Of a stretch of 64,000 nucleotides of DNA, positions 22,080 through 32,794 are shown in pieces. This DNA comes from Lytechinus variegatus (lineage: Eukaryota > Echinodermata > Echinoidea > Temnopleuroida > Toxopneustidae). How positions within the stretch are numbered: the first letter of the stretch is position 1; each line of letters starts with the position of its first letter. Location: NCBI RefSeq assembly GCF_018143015.1, contig NC_054740.1:49772740-49836739 (forward strand), in the 5' to 3' direction. Both the position numbers and the translations under genes were made by a program. The notes under the pieces are model-generated. The model was not told the DNA's origin and made no database searches. It saw only the letters and a list, made by a program, of their open reading frames with translations.

Positions 22080-22279
22080 GACCGATGGAATCTGTCTCTT
22101 CCTCGGGAAACTTCTCTTTTTCATTACTGACGTTTTTGGGTCAGTTTCCCTCCTTACCAAAAAAAAGTCAGTAATGATAAAGAGAAGTTTCCCGAGGAAG
22201 AGACTGATTCCCTCCTGACCAAAAAACGTCAGTAATGAAAGAGAGAAGTTTCCTGAGGAAGAGACAGATTCCATCGGTC
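22080..22279. mobile_element. 200 bp foldback element
   Basis: The ends are perfect inverted repeats (GACCGATGGAATCTGTCTCT and its complement). The interior holds one left-type block and two right-type blocks of the CGTCAGTAATGAAA...GAGGAAGAGAC sequence. The 10 bases CACCACACTA occur immediately left and again on the right, there separated from the end by TAC. This looks like an imperfect target duplication. Confidence 0.75.
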
Positions 22280-22615
22280 TACCACCACACTACAAGTAAT
22301 CTAGGCCACTGGTGCAGGGGAAGAAGGCCTCCCATTCTTGCTGGAAGGTGAATTCCAGCAGGGATTCTTCAAAAGATTCATTACAACAAATAAAGACAAG
22401 TGGAAGTAAACATTCTCACTCACCTAAAGCATAAAAAATAGAGAAGATATTCCATTTAGACTCATTTGTGAAATTTAGAATCAGTTCTCAGAGGACAAAT
22501 CCGCATAGTAGTTACTGTGATTTTCCTGTTTCGCGATCGCATCGTCCATACAGTCATGCACTGCCATCATGCATACACATTGACGCACTGTAAAGTACCT
22601 CGTCTTGTGCTGTTA

Positions 22616-22724
22616 ACTGTTTGTGCTCTCAGACTCAGGCATGCTTCGTACACACTGTACAGGTAAGCACAATTTGTGCTTACCTGTACAGTGTATACGA
22701 AGCATGCCTGAGAGCACAAACAGT
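22616..22724. repeat. 109 bp near-perfect palindrome
   Basis: The arms begin ACTGTTTGTGCTCTCAG and end with its complement. The left arm has one 3-base insertion (ACT) and the centre is AATT. No target duplication is recognised. Confidence 0.85.
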
Positions 22725-24198
22725 CTATTAATTAATAGTCCACACAGACAAGATAAGGTACTTGTAGTCATCTACGTAGTATAAATCAATTGCATGAATT
22801 TTACTACAAAAATATATTCTTTGTCCTGGAATATTTTTTTTAGGAATGAAAAAATCCGGAAAACTGGCATCTCTGCAGCTCGACAAAATATTCGAAAAGT
22901 TGCAAGGAATCTTTCTTGATAATGCAAAAATGTCCTATTTCACCCTGGTCTCCCCTTAAAGGGATTACACTTCCTCACTTCAATTAATAACAAAGAGAAG
23001 ATTGGCATTCATATTGGTCCTGGAAATCAAGTTTATTGTTATAAAATCAATACTTGTCGTACTAGAACTTTCGTAGCCATGATTTCAGATTTATTACAGA
23101 AAAATATAGCATAAGGCTAATGAAACTCGATTCTGAGTTTTCCGCCACATCATTTTCAAGATTTTGCAATATTTCATTTTATTTCGCAACATTCCATATT
23201 TCCATTTTTGTGAGCACTAAAATGCACTTTGTTCACTCCATTCACACATTTCAAGCTTTTTTTTATTTTTATTTTTTTATTTTAATGCATAGATCTAGAT
23301 CTATGTGAAAACTCTCATTGATTTGGTTGGCAAATTGATTTCAAATTTCAAAATTGTAATCCCTTCCACGTTTCTAAAGAGAAGTGTAAGAGAAGTATTA
23401 ATACTACGTGGCAGATTTTCAAAAAAAAAAAAAAATCAATATTTAGGTCTACTCATTTCAACATGTTTCCTGCTGTGCTGGAAAACCATTCTGGTACTGT
23501 TGTGGTAGGCCTAGATCTAGTTGATTTTGATCAAACCATTACTGTTACTGTTAGTATTGGTGCGCTTGCCTAAAAAATGTAAAACGGTAGGCCTATAAAT
23601 AGATCTAATTGGTAAAAAAATTGGTTATTTTCTTTTTCAGCTAACCTAGCACTTAGCAGTAGCACACAAAATGCATCTGAAAGCTGCACGACTGGCCGTA
23701 CCGGTTAACAGGAGCCGGGACAGGAACCCCCGCGCGTGTGAATTGCCTGAGCCGATGTGTTGTTAAGTTAGACCCCGGGTTAGACTTAGAGTAACTTAGA
23801 CCTTCCAACTTTGGCACGATTTGCATTTTACATAGTTGATGATACATAAATTGACAGTGGATTTATAAAATAGTAATAGTTTACCCTTGAAAATAAAGAA
23901 GAAATGGGTTGGGAGACTGATCTGCAGGCACAAGGATCTGAACTATTAAGTGCAAGGTTTCACTTTGAAAATTTGTTACACCAAATCTAATTTAGATATG
24001 AACATTATACATACGTACATGTAGTAATGCAAACAAACTGTGCAACAAGTTCCGCAGAGTGGTTTCAAGATAAATGTTAAGACACCCACAAAACACTAGT
24101 TTGAGACTTCTATAACCTAAATATATTACCAAATTTAGAATCAATGATACCTTTAACTCGCAGTGGTGTAGATTTCTAAAGATTGGAGTATCACTTAC
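22725..24198. other. Non-coding DNA
   Basis: AT-rich DNA containing homopolymer runs and AGATCT/AGGCCTA words (23288-23302, 23510-23610). No exon is supported. Confidence 0.4.
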
Positions 24199-24283
24199 CA
24201 GATTCCCGAAGATTAAGCAGGATAACATCAGCTTCGCTTGAAATTTTGCCGTGGATCGCAGCAAGGGACGCTTTTGATGACGA
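24199..24283 (-). CDS. Candidate exon with a consensus donor
   Basis: One frame is open from a stop at 24286-24284 to a perfect donor (ATCTG|GTAAGT). The peptide includes HGKISSEADVILLNLRESG, which looks like real coding sequence (alternating charged and hydrophobic residues). No ATG lies in that frame; another frame has ATG followed by ten codons. It may be a first exon or part of one. I recognise no family. Confidence 0.35.
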
Positions 24284-24286
24284 TTA

Positions 24287-24320
24287 GGCCAATGACGTCA
24301 CATGTAACGTGGACCAATCA
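24287..24320. promoter_or_regulatory. Possible promoter with CRE and two CCAAT motifs
   Basis: TGACGTCA (perfect CRE/ATF palindrome) at 24293-24300 overlaps one CCAAT and is followed by another CCAAT at 24314-24318. The group lies just upstream of the candidate minus-strand exon that ends at 24199. Such clusters are common in core promoters, but they also occur by chance. Confidence 0.4.
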
Positions 24321-24506
24321 GTTTATTCGTGTGACCCAGCACTTTTAAATTGCCTAATCCAGCAAACTTGTGAAAGTGTTAAATCAACGCATTCACCGTG
24401 CGTGACATATCCCAGCCATTTCTTTAGCGTTATAAGTGCTAAAGTAGCGTTTTCCTTTTTCAGCACGTTTGAAAACGCTCGATTCAACATTTGATTTTTA
24501 AGCGTG

Positions 24507-25174
24507 CAGATGGAAGCCAATTAGTACCATGAAACTTGGCTAAGCTCTTTAAATTAGATGATATATCATTAATAAAGCTTCCTCAGGTCCATGCTATTAT
24601 ATATCTCTTATAACATCTCCATAAATAAAAATTTGGGCGTGACCCATGGGCATTTCAACACAATTGCCCTATCTGACTATAACCTTAAAATGCCCCTTCT
24701 ATGTATTTCATTAATTATCCTAAACACTTCTATTATAGCTAAATGTTCACAAATTGACTAACTTCAATACTTGATTTATACAGGTCGATACTATATTCAA
24801 CAATAAATCCATCCTTTTATCAAAGAAACTGTTTCATTAAGACTTTCGACCTTCGTAAACTATATAAACCAACATGAATTCTTATATGTGGGGCATGTAA
24901 CACTACTCACATGTATGAGTGTAATCAACTAATGTTTGAACACATAAATGTCATAAAGGTACACATTATTTCTAATAAATTATTCAATACGAGTGTAAAC
25001 ACTGACCTTCTTGCCACTATTTTGTCGTTTAGGATGACTGCAACTAAGGGATTACTTAGATTTTCTTCAATTCCATGTAAATATCAGGCATTTTATGCCT
25101 ATCATCAAAACTCAAGATGTGGTGCCGCAGATAGCGTCCTAACTTTTTCGTTATCTCAAAGTCACGCAGTTACA
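24507..25174 (-). repeat. BEL/Pao 3' LTR
   Basis: This matches 33432-34098 along its length with few differences. On the minus strand it starts TGTAACTGCGTGACTT and is preceded by a purine-rich AAAGGAG, a plausible polypurine tract. A 91-residue frame in it is just LTR sequence. Confidence 0.9.
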
Positions 25175-26605
25175 TGGCTCCTTTAAATTAGCTAAACTAA
25201 TTTACCAAATTAGATTATTCAATGAACTTACGACCACCAATGTATGTCACGGTAGAGCATAGAAATTAGATTTTGTTTATATCGAACCTGTCTTTCAATG
25301 TTGATTCCAAAAATATATAGCATTCCTAAACCATTAAATATATAGTATATTTAAAGTCAATGTTCACTAAATATGAACAAGAGTATTCACTTAGTAACAT
25401 CAATAATCTCCCTTACCAAAAAAAATACATATCATGCTTGATTTTTTGCAGAATTTGAAGTAAGTACTGATTTGTAAACTTATCAAAAATTCAACGAGCG
25501 TTCTCTTGATCGCATGAAACATTCTAGTACAAGCAAAATTGCATATTTCTAGAAAATTAAAGAGTGTAATATTACCTCATACTTCGATATACTCTATCAA
25601 CACTTCATGCTTTCTCGTATATGCTATGAATTTATGCAATACGCAAAGATTATGCAAATATTTGTAAAGATGTGCTACATTCATTCCTAAACACATCATT
25701 AATACTCTATCAACATGTTTTGACATGCGCAACCTTAAAAAAAAATACTGGTAAAGTTAAACCTTTCAAAGTCATCAATCCATGAGTGTATCAGTGTTTC
25801 TGTGGTTCTCAATTCAAATAATGTAACGAACTTGCCTGTTAAAACCTCAAATAGGATAAATTCAATCCAATGAAGGCAGTGTTTAAACTTTGAAACAAAT
25901 TTCTTATTCATTTATATTCATGCCTATGCTTACTCACACATTTCAATTCTGTCCTTTCAATTTGTTTGTTCAAATGATAATACATGTTTATACATTTCAA
26001 GAAAACAAATATTACTCTATAGTCTTGTATCAGACTCGCCGACTTGAATGATCATTTAAAAGATTAAATATTATCAAGCAATCACTATAACCACAATTTT
26101 AAGTGCGAACAAACTCAAACTGAATATGTGTAGTCTCAAATATAGACCCAATCAAACAAATGCAAATTGATTCAGGTAAACAAAAAAAATGAAATTGTGA
26201 TGGAACGCTTTTATGTTCCAAGGAATTTTTGTTTTGTTTTGTTTTTGTTCGAAAATCCATTATAATAGACAAACTTAATTGTAAATTTTCAATTTAGTCT
26301 CATACTCAGACCATAGAATTTCACCAAATTCAAGTCATGATTAACAGTTACATAACTTTGGATATTATCACTTCCAGACTCTGGAATTTTGGTTAGATTC
26401 AAATTATTCAAGAACAACATCTTATATTCCTGAATTAGTCTATTTTCAGATTCAATGAATGACATTTAAAATAACAACTACTTAGTCTTTAACTTCAGAC
26501 CCAACGGTGGTATCAAATTGATTAAAACTGAAATAAGTATAATATCAGACCCAAAAAGTGATACCAATTTCAGCAAAACAAAAAAGAATAGTCTTAATTC
26601 AGACC
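25175..26605 (-). other. BEL/Pao 3' non-coding region
   Basis: About 1.4 kb of AT-rich DNA lies between the end of integrase and the 3' LTR. No envelope-like frame is visible. The length is unusual for BEL/Pao and may mark a lost gene. Confidence 0.5.
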
Positions 26606-28162
26606 CTATGGCTCCTTGTTAGGGAATCTTCCTTGGTCTTCTTGTGTGACCGACAAAATAAGTTTATGTATCGGTCGTTCTAAGTAACGTTGCTGTGAGA
26701 TTCGCTTTCCGCGACTGTCCAATTTAGAGTCACTCATCACTAACTTAACCTTGCGCACATGATTGTCTGAGGATGGGTATACATCAACTACTCTGGCTAG
26801 CGTCCATTGGTTTCTTGGATTTTCATCCTTCGCAATTACAATGTCACCGACGTGCGCATTTCTCTGAGGATAAATCCATTTCTGACGTGACTGAAGTCTC
26901 TGAAGGAATTCGTGCTTCCAACGCTTCCAAAATTCATTGGCTAGATGCTGGACCCTCCTCCATCTTTTCCTAGAGTACAAGTCCTCAACTGGAAATTGGC
27001 CAGGAGATGGTAACAGCACACTAGTTTTCATCGTAAGACGGTGGTTTGGTGTCAAGGGTTCAGGATGTGTGGGATCATTCAAGTTCTCGATGGTCAGAGG
27101 TCTACTATTTACAATAGCAGCTGCTTCATTCATGAGGGTGCGCAGGGACTCATCATCAAGTTGTTGTCCAGCTTTGTATAACAAGGCTTCTAGTACTCGG
27201 CGTATAGTGCGTATTTGTCTCTCCCACATGCCGCCCATGTGACTTGCTGATGGGACGTTGAATTTGAAGTGGATGTAGTCACAGTCTTTATTCAGAAGGA
27301 ATTTTCTGATCTGGTCATGATGAGCAGCACTACCCTCTCCTAACTCAGCTCCGATGAAGTTTGTGCCTCTGTCTGAACGAAGTTGACGGACAGGACCTCT
27401 TATGGATAGGAATCGTCGAAGAGCATTGATGAAAGAGTCACTTGTCATGGAGTTAAGAGTCTCTATATGTACAGCCCTAGAAGCCATGCAGCTGAAAAGG
27501 AGGCCGTATCTCTTTAGTTCTCTTCGGCCGTCCTTTATCACCCAAGGACCAAAAACATCCATGCAGCTGTATGTGAAGGGTGGTGAAGGTTCAACTCTGT
27601 CCTTTGGCAGGTTTGACATCTTTTGCCACTGAGATTCACCGCGTAGCCTACGGCAGGTGACACACTTATTAATGAATCTGGAGATCGTCGAGCTCCAAGA
27701 TATGACCCAGAAACCACTGGACCTCAACTGGTTGGTGGTCATGCCTCGACCCTGGTGGGCTGTCTGAATGTGGCAATGTCTTATTATCAGCTCTGTGATA
27801 TGGTGGTTCTTGGGTAGAATAACTGGATGCTTACTCTCATAGGAACCTTCAGCACATGTGAGACGTCCACCTACTCTAAGTATCCCATCAGAGTCGATGA
27901 AAGGGTTTAGACGGTGAAACCGACTATAGCCTTGATGCTTACGTCTGTATCTCTTGCCTTTATTTGTGTCATTACCTTTGGCTACTCGGTTCTGTATAGC
28001 CGTTATCTCATCATGGAATTCATCTCTTTGTACAGCCTTCAAGATTTCCAATTGGGCTTGGTTTAGTTCCTTCATAGTCAGTTTGTGTGGTACGATCTGG
28101 TGAGAACTCTTCCTGGTGCGGGATGAGATGGGAAGACCTCGTTCTCGACATCGCTGTTTCAA
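26606..28162 (-). CDS. BEL/Pao integrase
   Basis: Residues about 130-175 hold a His2-Cys2 zinc-binding region (RHCHIQTAHQGRG ... KCVTCRR). The DDE catalytic triad is represented by SCMDVFGPW, LRSDRGTNF and MWERQIR. A C-terminal segment (HVGDIVIAKDENPRNQW) is the BEL/Pao-type C-terminal domain. Together they catalyse integration of the cDNA. The frame is intact to a stop at 26606. It is in a different frame from the RNase H part upstream, with which it overlaps by about 140 bp. Confidence 0.9.
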   Translation of the reverse strand: MKQRCRERGLPISSRTRKSSHQIVPHKLTMKELNQAQLEILKAVQRDEFHDEITAIQNRVAKGNDTNKGKRYRRKHQGYSRFHRLNPFIDSDGILRVGGRLTCAEGSYESKHPVILPKNHHITELIIRHCHIQTAHQGRGMTTNQLRSSGFWVISWSSTISRFINKCVTCRRLRGESQWQKMSNLPKDRVEPSPPFTYSCMDVFGPWVIKDGRRELKRYGLLFSCMASRAVHIETLNSMTSDSFINALRRFLSIRGPVRQLRSDRGTNFIGAELGEGSAAHHDQIRKFLLNKDCDYIHFKFNVPSASHMGGMWERQIRTIRRVLEALLYKAGQQLDDESLRTLMNEAAAIVNSRPLTIENLNDPTHPEPLTPNHRLTMKTSVLLPSPGQFPVEDLYSRKRWRRVQHLANEFWKRWKHEFLQRLQSRQKWIYPQRNAHVGDIVIAKDENPRNQWTLARVVDVYPSSDNHVRKVKLVMSDSKLDSRGKRISQQRYLERPIHKLILSVTQEDQGRFPNKEP

Positions 28163-28970
28163 GAGACTTCAGTCTTAGGCAGTTTGCTACTGCCATTTTT
28201 GCTCTGTTCCAACAGGAGAATCTATCCAGTCGATCAATCTCAAAGACACAAGGCTTAGAGTGGCCCTGTACAATGTTTGTATGAGCTTTCTTTACTTCTG
28301 GATCATCTGGTTCTACATCAAACTCATCATCTTGTTTGAACTCATCTGCCTTACTCTCCCAAAGGAACTCTGGACCATTGAACCATGAAGATGACAGGAG
28401 TTGGTTGACTGTAGCTCCCCGGGATGCAAGGTCAGCTGGGTTATCATGTGTTCCCACATGTTTCCATTGTGATGGGGTAGAGTGCTGTCTAATCTGATGT
28501 ATACGGTTGGCGACGAACACATGAAACCGCCTCGTGTCATTGTTAATGTACCCCATCACTTCATTACTGTCTGTCCAATAGAACTCTTCGGTGTTTGGGG
28601 GCACAAGTTCTTTCTGGAGAAATGCACTGATCTTGACTGAGATTACTGCGGCAGTCAGTTCTAGACGTGGCACCGTGATAGGTTTGAGAGGTACCACTCT
28701 GGCTTTTCCCATCAACAGTGTACAGTGCACCTTGCCTTCATCATTGGTCAACCTTAGATATGTGCACTCGCCATAGCCAGTAGCGCTAGCATCGGAAAAG
28801 TGATGCAGCTGCATTTTCTTGACATCTCCAAATGCAGCAGGCTTGTAGCATCGCCGTATGGATATCGAGTCGAGATTGAGTAAATCAGCTCTCCATTTCT
28901 CCCATTTACTCCTCTGGTCATCAGGCAGTTCATCGTCCCAGTCTACTGCTTTCTTGCATAGCTCTTGCAT
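28020..28970 (-). CDS. BEL/Pao RNase H segment
   Basis: The acidic catalytic residues appear in order: FSDAS, RLELTAAVIS and YWTDSNEV. This domain removes RNA from the RNA-DNA hybrid during cDNA synthesis. The segment overlaps the RT frame upstream and the integrase frame downstream, each in another frame, so a single-base indel lies at each boundary (near 28960 and 28150). Confidence 0.85.
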   Translation of the reverse strand: MQELCKKAVDWDDELPDDQRSKWEKWRADLLNLDSISIRRCYKPAAFGDVKKMQLHHFSDASATGYGECTYLRLTNDEGKVHCTLLMGKARVVPLKPITVPRLELTAAVISVKISAFLQKELVPPNTEEFYWTDSNEVMGYINNDTRRFHVFVANRIHQIRQHSTPSQWKHVGTHDNPADLASRGATVNQLLSSSWFNGPEFLWESKADEFKQDDEFDVEPDDPEVKKAHTNIVQGHSKPCVFEIDRLDRFSCWNRAKMAVANCLRLKSLETAMSRTRSSHLIPHQEEFSPDRTTQTDYEGTKPSPIGNLEGCTKR

Positions 28971-29739
28971 AGTTCTTGCAAGATCTGTTTGCCTCGTAGT
29001 ATGACTGGCGCCAGCAGACCTGGTGGATCATATATTGACATGACAGTGGCTAACACTCCTCTTCTCGTCAGGGGTTTGTCGTGTAGAGTGAGTCTGAACT
29101 TCAGTGTGTCAGACTCGATACACCATAACACTCCAAGAGCCTTTTCCATTGGTGAGTCGGTTCCCAGAAGATCCGTCTTTGAGACTCTTTTCGCTCTATC
29201 TGGCTCTGGAACAGATTCCATTACTTCTTTGTTGTTAGATATGAATTTGTGTAGATGTAGTCCACCCTTCTTACATAACTGCCTTGTTCTTGAAGCTAGA
29301 TCAACAGCATCCTTAGCAGAAGGGACAGATTTCAATCCATCATCCACATAGAAATCTCGGTGGATAAAATCCTTCACGTCATCTCCAAATTCATCAGCAT
29401 GGTCAGTAGCTATTTGCTTTAAGCAAATGTTGGAGTAGCCTGGCGAGGAAGATGCTCCAAACAAATGGACAGCCATACGTAACTCCATAGGATCTGGATG
29501 GATATTTCCATTCTTCCACCACAAATATCTCAGGTAGTCACGGTGGTCCTCTCTCACTCTGAATTGGTGAAACATTTCCTTTATATCACAGCTAGATGCA
29601 ATCTCGTCCTTCCTAAATCGGCAGAGTACACCTACAAGGGCATTCGTCAGATCCGGTCCAGTAAGGAGATGATGCTTTAGAGATTGTCCTTTACTTTGAG
29701 CACTGCAGTCATACACAACCCGTAGTTTGTTAGGCTGTA
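28943..29739 (-). CDS. BEL/Pao reverse transcriptase (main part)
   Basis: Domain signatures include LRVVYDCSAQSKGQSLKHHL, the CDIKEMFHQF catalytic block and FYVDDGL, the YxDD box that chelates the catalytic metals. The first residues of the domain lie on the other side of the mariner-type insertion (30723 onward). When the 983 bp element and one TA are discounted, the frame joins exactly. Residues read upstream of 29740 come from the inserted element, not from the retrotransposon. Confidence 0.9.
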
Positions 29740-30722
29740 CAGTGCGTATCAAAAAAAAGTTTACACTAAGAAAAAATCCTGTAAAATTATATATTTGTAA
29801 TATCCTGACGATTTTGCCACATTTTAGCATTGGTACAAATCCATTTAAGCAAATGACGATATAACTGTCGAAAAATATTTCCGCTTGAGTGAGCACCACT
29901 TACTTTTGAAAAGTTGGTGAAAAATGATTTGCGCAGAACTTTGAAATAGTTATGCGAATAAAAGTAGACCTTAATCATGAAGAACACGTGGAAATTAGCT
30001 AGTAAAATTGATATGAAGATATCTTTTACCTTTTTAAACTTGTTTCCTTGCCCAAAACACTTTGAAGAGTGCATTGCGCCCTATCCCACTCCCCCACACA
30101 CCGAGTCCATCATGACGATATTTGCTTTACACTGAGCTGTGATTTACATGAAATGGCTTAGGCTTGATTTTCATTTTGTTAATCATTGCCAAGCTTGGAA
30201 AAAGTGTGGAGAAACAAGTATTAAATGAAAATGAAATGCAAACCAACTTTAAATGATAAAAACTTAATGAAAAATGCTGGAGATGTCTGATATAAACTTT
30301 TGTTCACATTCAATTATGTCCTCATATCCAGCTGGCACAAAAAAGGGTAAAGGTTGTGCTTAGGAAGTGTTGAAATTTCAAATTTGGGCGGCAAAATTGT
30401 TACAAAATGCTTGAATGTATCCGTTTTATTTCAATTGGCTAAAAGTGCTAGGGAAATTTATGAGAAATGCTTCACAGGGTAAGTTTGATTTCGCCCTTTC
30501 CCCTTGACACAGCGTGAAAACAAGCATTTCTGCACAAACAGATTTCTGCGAGCTTTACAAAAATGGACAGTGCTCACTCAAGTGTAACATTCTGTCAAAA
30601 CTTTTACTTTCATTGGATAGATGAGACCCAAACCCATTATTATATGTGAAAAAATTACCCACATGTATATTTTTTAATTCCCATGGCTTTTTCAAAGTGT
30701 AAACTTTTTTTGATACGCACTG
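29740..30722. mobile_element. 983 bp mariner/Tc1-type non-autonomous element inserted in BEL RT
   Basis: The ends are inverted: CAGTGCGTATCAAAAAAAAG at left and its complement at right, about 30 bp with one length difference in the A-run. Each end is flanked by TA (29738-29739 and 30723-30724), the target of mariner/Tc1 transposases. Removing the element restores the retrotransposon frame. No transposase is encoded. Confidence 0.85.
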
Positions 30723-31751
30723 TATAACGCCATGATGTGGGATATACCACACTGGACTATCCTCTGCCTTGAGTTCTGGTGCTACCTCTGCATATCCCTT
30801 CTCAAGGAGTGCTTCCATCTTATCCGTGTAGCTGCGGTGGTAGTTTGGATCACTTTCAAACTTTCTTTTGAGATGCTGCAGTCTCTTATCTGCCATATAT
30901 CTGTTGTTTGGCAGATCTGGAGCATTTTCTTTGAATGGGAGTGGGGTCTCACAATGTCCATCATCTAACACTCGAACATTATATTTTATGATTCTCATGA
31001 ACCTTACATCATTCTGTGAGAAGGGCTCTTTACTGGTTCTGAGATCAGAGAAATCGGCTTCCAGCATCCTAAGCACTTTTGAAGGATTTATTTCTCCCTT
31101 GATGGTGACATTGTGAGAAAGTATCACACTCTTTCCCTTTGAAGTTCTGTTCTCGTTCAGCTCATTAGGTATCTCATAAGTGATGAGGCGATGACTGAAC
31201 CCAATTCTGTCGTCAGGGCTAACTTCGAACTCCTTCTGGTTAGCTACGCCAACGATGCTCCAACCTAAGTCAGTTTTCATGCCAAACGGTCCATCTCCAT
31301 CAGGGGAAGGAATTTTGTTACGAGGAGTTAGAGCACTGGCGCAGTCATATCCAATGAGCAGTCCAACTTCACAATCTTGTAGTGGTAACAGTTCCTCTGC
31401 AATTTCAGTCAGGTGAGGAAACGAAGCTGCCACTTCAGGTACAGGAATATGCTCCCTGTTGGCGGGCATAATGTCTCGAGTATACACCGCGGGAAGATTG
31501 ACAACCTTTGTGCTGTTGTGGGCACGAAGTGTGAGTCCTTGAATCTTCTCGCTAGGTATCCTTTCATATTTCTTTGACATAGTAGAGAGGAGGAGATTCA
31601 CCTTTGAACCATGTAGGTTCATCGTTTCTTTGGTAGACTCCAGCAAGAATGTTGTGTCAGACTGTGTGTCTAATAATGCATAGATCAGTCTCTCATCAAT
31701 GCTGTCCTTCTGAGATATCCAGACTGGAACGACTGAAGAACACCTTACAGC
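30723..31751 (-). CDS. BEL/Pao protease and start of reverse transcriptase
   Basis: The frame opens right after an in-frame TAG (31754-31752) and carries LLDTQSDTTFLL, a retroviral-type aspartate protease site of the DUF1758 kind, then CEVGLLIGYDCASAL and DLGWSIVG typical of BEL/Pao. The last residues (EDSPVWYIPHHGVI) begin the RT domain, which the mariner-type insertion interrupts. It is in the same frame as the zinc-knuckle part of gag upstream; only the TAG separates them. Confidence 0.85.
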
Positions 31752-32420
31752 CTACCTGTTCTTAGTCAAATGGTTTACTGTGGTATGAGAACTTGATGTT
31801 CTGAGTTGCTCTATTATTGGCCAAGAGCTGTCATTGGCAGGCTGGGCCTCCATCTGCACACAGATTCTCTCTTGATTACTTCTGTTCCAGTATTCGTGAA
31901 GAGCTGTGGGGTGTCGTTTTTTGCAGACACTACACGTGTGTTTCCTGTTACACTCCCTTGAAGTGTGCCCTCGTTTGAGACAGCCATAACACAGTCCATT
32001 CTCTCGAACATAGGTCTTTCGTTCTTTCAAGGTCATTGAAAGGAACTTCTGACAAGTTCCTAGCTGATGATGTTCCTTACAAAGCAAACAGACATGGGCC
32101 TGCTTCCTTCCTTTTCTTGGAGGCTGTGGGCGTTGATCTGTTGAGTGGTACATGGATGTCGCACCCAACACAGTCCGCTTCTTCTCTACCTTCAGCTCCT
32201 TTACACTATTCAGTGAGGTAACAGGATCACATGCGATGTTAGCTTCTTCTTCAATAAAGTTGCTAAATTCTTGAAATGAAGGGAAGGTGTTTCTGTGAGT
32301 TTCTCTCCATTTAGCAACTCTCTTGCCCCAGCTAATGACGAGATGGTCTGGAAGTTTGGCCAGGATCTTTCTATTTTCCCTCTCGTCATCCAATTGCGCC
32401 AGGTTTCCTATGGTTTGCAT
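31752..32420 (-). CDS. BEL/Pao gag, C-terminal part with zinc knuckles
   Basis: Three Cys/His clusters occur: CLLCKEHHQLGTC, CYGCLKRGHTSREC (a CCHC nucleic-acid-binding knuckle) and CSVCKKRHPTALH. Such knuckles package the element RNA. The segment ends at TAG (31754-31752). It is one base out of frame with the preceding DUF1759 segment. Confidence 0.9.
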   Translation of the reverse strand: MQTIGNLAQLDDERENRKILAKLPDHLVISWGKRVAKWRETHRNTFPSFQEFSNFIEEEANIACDPVTSLNSVKELKVEKKRTVLGATSMYHSTDQRPQPPRKGRKQAHVCLLCKEHHQLGTCQKFLSMTLKERKTYVRENGLCYGCLKRGHTSRECNRKHTCSVCKKRHPTALHEYWNRSNQERICVQMEAQPANDSSWPIIEQLRTSSSHTTVNHLTKNR

Positions 32421-32794
32421 TGCTGTACAGCACTGTTCAGAAAATCAGACAGCATTCGTAGGCCTTGGCTATCCCTTTTGTTGATTCTCGGCCAGGATTC
32501 TAACTTGTCTCTGTAGGCGTTGGACAGGATAAAGGGATCATCATACCTACTTTCCAAGGCCTGTTTAGCTCCATCATAGGAGAAGGCATCACCTAACAAT
32601 GAATAACCTTGAACCAGTTGTAAAGGTTGGCCCTTCAAGTATTTCAGAAGATAATAGAACTTATCCTCTGTCCTTATGTTCCTTCTTTCAATCAGCAGGT
32701 TATAGCTTCTTTTCCATGTGGGATATTGCAAAGAACTCCCATCAAACACAGGCGGTTCTGGATGGAGCAGATGATTTAGACTCATCTGGTCCAA
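32408..32794 (-). CDS. BEL/Pao gag, DUF1759 segment
   Basis: The motif PPVFDGSSLQYPTWKRSYNL, then DKFYYLLKYLKGQP and ALESRYDDPFI, is the classic DUF1759 capsid-type core of BEL/Pao gag. It is frameshifted relative to both neighbours. Confidence 0.9.
   Translation of the reverse strand: MDQMSLNHLLHPEPPVFDGSSLQYPTWKRSYNLLIERRNIRTEDKFYYLLKYLKGQPLQLVQGYSLLGDAFSYDGAKQALESRYDDPFILSNAYRDKLESWPRINKRDSQGLRMLSDFLNSAVQQCKP

Noticed and set aside
24911-25186. Identical frame in both BEL LTRs as a gene pair
   Set aside because: It is LTR sequence; the shared frame only reflects LTR identity.
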